DNA of 19,179 bases from Oscillospiraceae bacterium (lineage in GTDB: Bacteria > Bacillota_A > Clostridia > Oscillospirales > CAG-272): the NCBI GenBank assembly GCA_015064195.1, contig SVSO01000031.1, positions 1 to 19,179 of the forward strand, read 5' to 3'. Positions 13,909 to 19,179 of the stretch are shown here, piece by piece. A program made the translations under genes and the position numbers. The notes under the pieces were generated by a model that was given only the letters and a program-made list of their open reading frames with translations, ran no database searches and was not told where the DNA came from. Position 1 is the stretch's first letter. Every line of letters starts with the position of its first letter.

Positions 13909-14754
13909 ATGTTGTATTATGAGATCCTCACGGAGATTACCCATGAATCTGCCGGACAGTTCATCGCTGTCGGCAATCCTGTCCATCCGCGGCGCATTCT
14001 TGACAGCCATGTTCTTCTCATCGGCTGTGAGGGAAGTTATCCCATTTGCGTCGGCGGGCGGGAATACACGCTGACAGAGGGGACGTTTTTGCTGCTTCCA
14101 GCTGGCGTGGAGCATTACGGTACAGCACCGGCCAGCGATGTGCAGTCCCATCTCTGGTGTCATTTTGATGCGCAGACCGTTTCCGTAGAGGAGATGCCGG
14201 AGGCAGACGGTGCGCTGATCCTGCCCGAATCCGGCCGCATCGCCCATTTTGAAAAATATACCGTGCTGTTCCGGCAGATGATCGACGCGGAGTACAGCGA
14301 ATATGCCAACGGAGAGAATCGCCGCCGGATCTGTGATGCCTATATTTCCATCCTTCTCGCGTCGCTGAGTGACGACTGCCGCCGGGAAAAGAAGCTGACT
14401 GCGGGGGATAAAGGTGCGGCGCTGGTGGAGCGCGTGGCCGAATGGATCCGTCTGCACGCCTGCGAGGGCATTCAGCCGGCGGATGTGTCGGAGCATTTCG
14501 GCTATAACGGGGACTATCTGACGCTCCTGTTCCGCCGTCACAAGGGGCTTACCATCATCGAATACATCAACCGCCGGCGCATTGATGTGGCGAAAAAGCT
14601 GCTGGTTGACACCAGTCTGCGCATCGGTGAGGTCGCCGCACGGGCCGGATTCCGGGATGAGAAATATTTCATGAAGCTGTTCCGCCGCATGGAAAACATC
14701 ACCCCAACGGAATACCGGCGGACCTGCGCCCGGATCCATCAGAATACATACTGA
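13909..14754 (+). CDS. AraC-family transcriptional regulator, 281 aa
   Basis: Third AraC regulator. The sensor half has a cupin pattern (SYPICVGGREYTLTEG, then FLLLPAGVEHYGT and LWCHFD) and the C-terminal ~100 residues the double HTH (IRLHACEGIQPADVSEHFGY, then IGEVAARAGFRDEKYFMKLF, RRMENITPTEYRR). I chose the ATG at 13909 because AAGGTGG (13891-13897) is a ribosome-site-like sequence; a GTG at 13894 lies within that site. It is divergent from the GH127 unit and directly upstream of uxaB, with no terminator that I can see before uxaB. Likely targets are the arabinose unit, its own promoter and perhaps the galacturonate unit. Which is primary cannot be told from sequence. Confidence 0.92.
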   Translation: MLYYEILTEITHESAGQFIAVGNPVHPRRILDSHVLLIGCEGSYPICVGGREYTLTEGTFLLLPAGVEHYGTAPASDVQSHLWCHFDAQTVSVEEMPEADGALILPESGRIAHFEKYTVLFRQMIDAEYSEYANGENRRRICDAYISILLASLSDDCRREKKLTAGDKGAALVERVAEWIRLHACEGIQPADVSEHFGYNGDYLTLLFRRHKGLTIIEYINRRRIDVAKKLLVDTSLRIGEVAARAGFRDEKYFMKLFRRMENITPTEYRRTCARIHQNTY

Positions 14755-14779
14755 TTTCCCCTATTTTTGATCCCCGTTG

Positions 14780-14822
14780 CGGAATTTCCGGTATTGACTT
14801 TTCCTTGCTTTTGTTATATAAT
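14780..14822 (+). promoter_or_regulatory. uxaBA promoter with CGGAATTTCCG inverted repeat
   Basis: TTGACT (14794-14799), 17 bases, TATAAT (14817-14822). The 11-base inverted repeat CGGAATTTCCG (14780-14790) ends three bases before the -35 and is a candidate regulator site. Confidence 0.75.
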
Positions 14823-14872
14823 AGAAGCAAAGCATATTCATGCAAATTCATACTGCAAAGGAACAAACAGCC

Positions 14873-16183
14873 ATGAAAAAAATCAACGAACTCTACAAGC
14901 AGAATCCCGGCACCGAGCGCGTCATCCAGTTCGGAGAGGGCGGATTTCTTCGCGCCTTCATCGATTGGATGCTGGATAAACTGAACAAAAGCGGCCTGTC
15001 CGATGCAAAAGCGGTCATCGTTCAGCCCATCCCCGTGGGAATGTGCGAAAAGCTGAGCGCGCAGGACTGCATTTATACCCACATTCTCCGCGGCGTGGAA
15101 AACGGGAAGGAAGTGGTGGAGCAGACCGTGATCGGATCGGTCTCCCGCTGTGTGGATCCCCACACCGATCTTGCCGCATTCCTCGCGCTGGCAAAGGACA
15201 AAAATTTCCGCTTCGTCGTATCCAACACCACCGAATCCGGCATCGCCTATGAGAAAGAGGAGCTTGTGGAGGGCAAGCTTCCGAAATCCTTCCCCGCAAA
15301 GGTCACGCTGCTGCTGCGCGAACGCTTTGCCGCCGGTCTTGACGGCTTCATCTTCCTCCCCTGCGAGCTGATTGACCGCAACGGCGACAAGCTCCGCGAA
15401 TGCGTGCTGAAATACGCGGAGGACTGGAAGCTTGGCGAGGATTTCGTCCGGTTCGTCAAGGAGAAAAACACCTTCTGCACCACGCTGGTTGACCGCATCG
15501 TCACCGGCTATCCGAAGGATGAGATGATCGAGCTTCCCTATACCGACAACATGATCGACACCAGCGAATATTTCCATCTCTGGGTCATCGAAACCGACGC
15601 GGACATCGAGGCGGAGCTTCCCTTTGTCAAAGCGGGCCTCAACGTGGTCTACACCCCCGATCTTGAGCCGTACCGTACCCGCAAGGTTCGCATCCTCAAC
15701 GGCGCACACACCTCCACCGTGGCAAAATGTATGCTGGACGGCATCGAAACGGTGAAGGACTGCATGGACGATCCCGAAGCCTCCGCCGCCCTGAAAAGCC
15801 GCGTGTTCGATGAGATCGTGCCCACCCTCACGCTTCCGAGAGAGGAGCTGGAAGCCTATGCCGCTGCCGTTCTCGAACGCTTTGCCAATCCCTACATCCG
15901 CCACTACTGGAAGTCCATCTCCCTGAACTCTGTCTCCAAATGGAAGGTGCGCGTTCTGCCGTCCCTTATGGCATACCGCGAAAAATTCGGCAAGCTCCCC
16001 GCAGGCCTCACCGCGTCCCTCGGCTATCTGATCAAGCTCTACAAATCCGACATGGCCACCGATGCGGAGGACGTGATCGCGTTCATGAAGGAAAAGTCCG
16101 TGGCGGAGATCCTCGCAAACGAGGCATTCTGGGACATGGATCTGTCGTTCCTGCTGGAAGCAGTGGAGGAATTTGCGAAATGA
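14873..16183 (+). CDS. uxaB: Tagaturonate reductase, 436 aa
   Basis: Reduces D-tagaturonate to D-altronate with NADH, in cytoplasmic D-galacturonate breakdown. It follows E. coli UxaB closely in order of motifs: ERVIQFGEGGFLRAFIDWM near the N-terminus, VSNTTESGIAYE, IFLPCELIDRNGDKLRE, TLVDRIVTGYPKDE, and the polyol-dehydrogenase active-site motif KVRILNGAHT (K271, N276, H279). It is somewhat shorter than the ~480-residue E. coli protein, mainly toward the C-terminus. The start is the ATG at 14873 with AAAGGA ten bases upstream; an in-frame ATG at 14840 has no ribosome site. It ends in an ATGA overlap with uxaA, so the two are translated as a unit. Fructuronate reductase or a mannitol dehydrogenase is less likely given the uxaA partner. 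Confidence 0.93.
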   Translation: MKKINELYKQNPGTERVIQFGEGGFLRAFIDWMLDKLNKSGLSDAKAVIVQPIPVGMCEKLSAQDCIYTHILRGVENGKEVVEQTVIGSVSRCVDPHTDLAAFLALAKDKNFRFVVSNTTESGIAYEKEELVEGKLPKSFPAKVTLLLRERFAAGLDGFIFLPCELIDRNGDKLRECVLKYAEDWKLGEDFVRFVKEKNTFCTTLVDRIVTGYPKDEMIELPYTDNMIDTSEYFHLWVIETDADIEAELPFVKAGLNVVYTPDLEPYRTRKVRILNGAHTSTVAKCMLDGIETVKDCMDDPEASAALKSRVFDEIVPTLTLPREELEAYAAAVLERFANPYIRHYWKSISLNSVSKWKVRVLPSLMAYREKFGKLPAGLTASLGYLIKLYKSDMATDAEDVIAFMKEKSVAEILANEAFWDMDLSFLLEAVEEFAK

Positions 16184-17550
16184 TCATCAATAAGAACGAC
16201 AACGTCCGCGTGGATATCGCAAGCGGCCACAAATATGCCCTCTGCGACATTCCCGCCGGCGAACCGGTCATCAAATACGGCTACCCCATCGGCAATGCAT
16301 CCTGCGACATCAAGGCCGGCGATCATGTCCATACCCACAACGTCAAGACCCGCCTGTCCGATCTGCTGACCTATACCTATACGCCAAAGCTGACCGAAAC
16401 CGTCCCCGCAGATGAGATCCCCACCTTCATGGGCTATCGCAGGAAGAATGGGGACGTTGGCATCCGCAACGAGATCTGGATCATCCCCACCGTGGGCTGT
16501 GTCAACAAATCCGCAAAAGCCATCGCCGAGCGCACCGGCGCATTCTGCTTCGAGCATCCCTACGGCTGCTCCCAGCTGGGCGACGATCAGCTCACCACCC
16601 AGAAGATCCTCTGCGGTCTTATCAATCATCCCAACGCCGCGGCCGTTCTCGTCCTCGGCCTCGGATGCGAGAACAGCAATATCGGCGAGCTGAAAAAGGT
16701 GCTGGGCGAATGGGATGACCAGCGGGTGAAATTCCTCGTCGCGCAGGAAGTGGAGGATGAGATCGAGACGGGCATCGCCATGGTGGAGGAGCTGAAGCTT
16801 TACCGCGACAGCTTCACCCGCGAGCCGATTCCCGTGAGCGAGCTGCGGGTAGGCCTGAAATGCGGCGGCTCGGACGGACTCTCCGGCATCACCGCAAATC
16901 CGCTGGTGGGCGAATTTTCCGATATGCTGGTGGCATACGGCGGAACGACCATCCTCACCGAAGTGCCGGAAATGTTCGGCGCGGAGACGATTCTCATGGA
17001 TCGATGCGTGAGCCGCGAGGTGTTTGATAAAACGGTGGCCATGATCAACGATTTCAAGACCTACTATATGAACATGAATCAGCCCATCTACGAGAATCCG
17101 TCCCCCGGCAACAAGGCGGGCGGCATCTCCACGCTGGAGGAGAAATCCCTCGGCTGTGTGCAGAAGGGCGGCACATCCAACGTGACCGACGTGATCGCTC
17201 TTGGCAGCCGACCCACGGTGAAGGGCCTGAATCTGCTGACCGGCCCGGGCAACGACATCGTGGCCTGCACGAATCTTGCCGCATCGGGCGCGCACATGAT
17301 CCTGTTCACCACCGGCAGAGGCACTCCCCTCGGCGCACCGGTTCCCACGGTGAAGATCGCCACCAACAGCCGCCTTGCGAAGAATAAGCCGGCGTGGATC
17401 GATTTTGACGCTGAGCCGAAGCTGTCCGATCCGGAGCTGAAACAGAAATTTTTCGCCTATGTCCTCGCCGCCGCCAGCGGGGAAGAATGCGCCAACGAAC
17501 GCCGCGGCTTCCGTGAGATCGCCATTTTCAAAAACGGCGTGACCCTTTGA
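16180..17550 (+). CDS. uxaA: Altronate dehydratase, 456 aa
   Basis: Dehydrates D-altronate to 2-keto-3-deoxygluconate, the step after UxaB; the family is iron- or manganese-dependent. The N-terminal ~85 residues form a SAF-like domain (VDIASGHKYALCDIPAGEPV, then IGNASCDIKAGDHVHTHN). The catalytic region follows with GYRRKNGDVGIRNEIWIIPTVGCVN in pieces, HPYGCSQLGDD, GLGCENSN, LKCGGSDGLSGITANP, TEVPEMFGAE, LTGPGNDIVACTNLAASG and FTTGRGTPLG. Conserved Cys residues in several of these are usual for the family. The ATG at 16180 overlaps the uxaB stop and has GGAGGA at 16165-16170. Uronate isomerase (uxaC) and 2-keto-3-deoxygluconate kinase/aldolase genes are not in the window and must lie elsewhere. 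Galactarate dehydratase (GarD), a relative, is less likely. Confidence 0.94.
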   Translation: MIINKNDNVRVDIASGHKYALCDIPAGEPVIKYGYPIGNASCDIKAGDHVHTHNVKTRLSDLLTYTYTPKLTETVPADEIPTFMGYRRKNGDVGIRNEIWIIPTVGCVNKSAKAIAERTGAFCFEHPYGCSQLGDDQLTTQKILCGLINHPNAAAVLVLGLGCENSNIGELKKVLGEWDDQRVKFLVAQEVEDEIETGIAMVEELKLYRDSFTREPIPVSELRVGLKCGGSDGLSGITANPLVGEFSDMLVAYGGTTILTEVPEMFGAETILMDRCVSREVFDKTVAMINDFKTYYMNMNQPIYENPSPGNKAGGISTLEEKSLGCVQKGGTSNVTDVIALGSRPTVKGLNLLTGPGNDIVACTNLAASGAHMILFTTGRGTPLGAPVPTVKIATNSRLAKNKPAWIDFDAEPKLSDPELKQKFFAYVLAAASGEECANERRGFREIAIFKNGVTL

Positions 17551-17561
17551 CCAAAAAAATG

Positions 17562-17591
17562 ACCGGAACAGGTGAATCCTGTTCCGGTTTT
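17562..17591. terminator. Bidirectional terminator between uxaA and the SGNH gene
   Basis: A perfect 11-bp stem, ACCGGAACAGG (17562-17572) with CCTGTTCCGGT (17578-17588), has loop TGAAT and T's after it. Seven A's (17554-17560) just left of it give a T run on the minus strand, so it also serves the leftward gene that stops at 17596. Confidence 0.88.
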
Positions 17592-17595
17592 GCAT

Positions 17596-18294
17596 TCACA
17601 TTCCCAGCACCGCGGATCGGTTCATGTTTCCCGCACGCTTGCGAAGCCATGCGCCGCCCTCATAGCAGTCCGTCTCATCAAACCAGAAATCGTAATCCGG
17701 CCGCCCGGCTTTGATGCCGAGACAATCGTCGATGGCCGCGCAGACCTGCCCGACCATGATCTCTGCCGCCGGACGGGTGTAATAATGGGTCATGTCCGAG
17801 TGATAATCAAGGGGCAGTTTGCTCATAAGGCCGTACAGATCGTTGACCTCGTGGCCGTATTTCTGCACCGCTTCCATGGCCGCCGCATTGTAGGCTTCCA
17901 CATCGCGGTTGTAGCGCATGGCAAATTCCGGCTCGGTGAACCGCGCTTCATCCATGGGCGTGGTGGTGGCGAAGATGGATCTTGCATTGGGAAACAGCCG
18001 CTCGATGCGCCGGCAGATGCGCCCGATGTATTCCTGATACACCGCGATGGGCGTGAGCGGGCCGTCTTCGTAGAGGATCAGCGTGTCCCATGCACCCACG
18101 TTCCAATGCACCAGATCCACATCGTCGCCGCAGTTCATCTCCGCCTTCCATTCGTGGAGATTCCGCAGAGTGACGGCGGCAAAACAGCAGTTGCCCGCCG
18201 GGAAAAACACCTCCGCCGTGCCGTGATAGGCTTCCCACACCATCACATCGTAACCGAGGCGAATGGAATCGCCGAGTAAAATGATCTTTTTCAT
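17596..18294 (-). CDS. SGNH/GDSL-type hydrolase (probable carbohydrate esterase), 232 aa
   Basis: SGNH hydrolases remove acetyl or other acyl groups, often from plant sugars. Block I is IILLGDSIRLGY with the nucleophile Ser10. The central block reads HWNVGAWD (N65, G67), and the C-terminal catalytic pair is HSDMTHY with D167 and H170 in DxxH spacing. The length is short but normal for the fold. No signal peptide, so it would act in the cytoplasm on imported oligosaccharides. It starts 12 bases after the stop of the glycyl radical enzyme, and its AGGAGG (18302-18307) touches that stop codon, so the two are co-expressed. Deacetylation of pectin-derived sugars is plausible from context only. Substrate is not shown by sequence. 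Confidence 0.88.
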   Translation of the reverse strand: MKKIILLGDSIRLGYDVMVWEAYHGTAEVFFPAGNCCFAAVTLRNLHEWKAEMNCGDDVDLVHWNVGAWDTLILYEDGPLTPIAVYQEYIGRICRRIERLFPNARSIFATTTPMDEARFTEPEFAMRYNRDVEAYNAAAMEAVQKYGHEVNDLYGLMSKLPLDYHSDMTHYYTRPAAEIMVGQVCAAIDDCLGIKAGRPDYDFWFDETDCYEGGAWLRKRAGNMNRSAVLGM

Positions 18295-18306
18295 GATAAT
18301 TCCTCC

Positions 18307-19179
18307 TTACAGATTTTCCGCCCGTTCGATGTAGGCGTTCTGCTCTTTTTCGCTCAGATCGTTCCAGAGATTGTTCCATCCGCAGACCCGCACCTGCAGA
18401 TTTTTGTATTTGTCCGGATGCTTCTGGGCATCCCGAAGCGTATCCGCATCGAAAATGTTGAACTGGATGCTCATGCCGCCGCCGTTCATGTAGGCGGACA
18501 GCAGACCCTTCATGGCGCGAAGTCCTTCCTCTCCGGCGACGGCGGAGGGATGGAGCATGATGTCAAGGCAGAAAGCTTCGTGATACTGATGCGGACTCAG
18601 CTTGATGGCGGATCGGATGAGGGCGGTGACGCCGTTTTTGTCCATGCCGATGGCCGGGGATGCATTTTTGGAGATCTCATCTCCGGCGCATCTTCCGTCA
18701 GGCGTGGCAGGTGTGCGCTCGCCCTGATACTCAAACATCATGGCGGAATGCATGATAGCCTTGTAAACGCCGCCCCGGGCATTGGGACGATTGTTGACCT
18801 TTTCCGCAAACCATCCCGCAAGGGCGGCGGCATAGATGTCCGTCATCTCATCGTCGTTGCCGTATTTGTGAGGACACCGGCGCACCTTGGCACGCAGACG
18901 CTCATAGCCCACCCAGTTGCGCTCCATGGCTTCACAAAGCTCGGCAAGGGTGGTGACTTTTTCATCGTACACCAGCGTTTTCACCGCCATGATGGAATCC
19001 ACCATGCTGGCAAAGCCGCAGTTGAGCATCGCGGAATTGTTGAATTTCACCGCGTCCTGATAGCCGTCCCGGGCCGCTTTGAGGCTTGACACGATGGTGG
19101 CCGAATACATGGACGACGGGTTCATTTCGGAAAGATACGGCTCATAGGCGTTGGCGATCTCCATGGTGGCTTCGATGAG
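18307..19179 (-). CDS. Glycyl radical enzyme (pyruvate-formate-lyase-like), C-terminal ~290 residues only
   Basis: Oxygen-sensitive radical enzyme of the PFL/diol dehydratase superfamily. The reading frame is open to the window edge, before the ATG at 19164, so perhaps 500 N-terminal residues, including the catalytic thiyl cysteine loop, lie outside. Visible: FNNSAMLNCGFASMVDSIMA and VKTLVYDEKV, the usual C-terminal barrel segment; then GGGMSIQFNIFDADTL and the glycyl radical loop QVRVCGWNNLW. The radical Gly codon is at 18379-18381. Trp follows the radical Gly, where Tyr or Phe is more usual. The tail (LSEKEQNAYIERAENL) is of normal length. No activating enzyme is in the window. Subfamily (pyruvate formate-lyase, glycerol/propanediol dehydratase, hydroxyproline dehydratase or an unassigned one) cannot be set from this part. 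Confidence 0.93.
   Translation of the reverse strand, partial: LIEATMEIANAYEPYLSEMNPSSMYSATIVSSLKAARDGYQDAVKFNNSAMLNCGFASMVDSIMAVKTLVYDEKVTTLAELCEAMERNWVGYERLRAKVRRCPHKYGNDDEMTDIYAAALAGWFAEKVNNRPNARGGVYKAIMHSAMMFEYQGERTPATPDGRCAGDEISKNASPAIGMDKNGVTALIRSAIKLSPHQYHEAFCLDIMLHPSAVAGEEGLRAMKGLLSAYMNGGGMSIQFNIFDADTLRDAQKHPDKYKNLQVRVCGWNNLWNDLSEKEQNAYIERAENL

Noticed and set aside
15940..16179. N-terminal extension of UxaA overlapping uxaB
   Set aside because: The ATG at 16180 has a strong ribosome site and the ATGA overlap. The upstream part is uxaB read in another frame.
16039..17595. Long leftward open frame (518 codons) opposite uxaB/uxaA
   Set aside because: It is antisense to two confidently assigned genes and its translation has no recognisable domain.

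Overview
The window looks like chromosomal DNA from a Gram-positive, anaerobic, plant-glycan-using gut bacterium of the Clostridia (Oscillospiraceae/Ruminococcaceae-like). The evidence is a secreted protein with three S-layer-homology domains and a Listeria/Bacteroides-type repeat, a glycyl radical enzyme, strong AGGAGG-type ribosome binding sites, TTGACA-17-TATAAT promoters, a Firmicutes-style lipoprotein solute-binding protein and several AraC-family sugar regulators. The species cannot be named from this. I see no rRNA, tRNA, transposase, integrase, CRISPR array or origin.

Layout. (A) 1-2825: the 3' part of a large surface protein (its start lies before the window) and a small unrecognised gene, ended by a terminator. 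(B) 3115-7970: an AraC regulator, then two short rightward transcription units: a TIM-barrel-like protein of unknown function coupled to a Gfo/Idh/MocA dehydrogenase, and a ThuA-like protein coupled to a second Gfo/Idh/MocA dehydrogenase. (C) 8034-10422: an AraC regulator divergent from a family GH4, NAD-dependent alpha-galactosidase-like enzyme. (D) 10516-14754: a leftward pair, GH127 beta-L-arabinofuranosidase and a solute-binding lipoprotein with no permease beside it, divergent from a third AraC regulator. (E) 14873-17550: uxaB and uxaA, two steps of galacturonate breakdown. (F) 17596-19179 (leftward): a glycyl radical enzyme, cut by the window edge, followed by an SGNH-fold esterase.

The genes fit together as a plant cell-wall (pectin-like) sugar utilisation island: arabinofuranose release (GH127), alpha-galactoside cleavage (GH4), probable ester removal (SGNH), galacturonate catabolism (UxaB, UxaA) and uptake (solute-binding protein). 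Each module has its own AraC regulator or promoter and is closed by a strong, usually bidirectional, hairpin terminator.

The best candidate for an undescribed system is module B. A ThuA-like protein, two Gfo/Idh/MocA enzymes with different residues at the usual catalytic histidine, and an unrecognised TIM-barrel-like protein are expressed from two promoters that share the same upstream element. By analogy with known 3-keto-sugar pathways this may be an oxidation-based route for an unusual glycoside. That role is inference. The substrate and the chemistry of the TIM-barrel-like protein are unknown.
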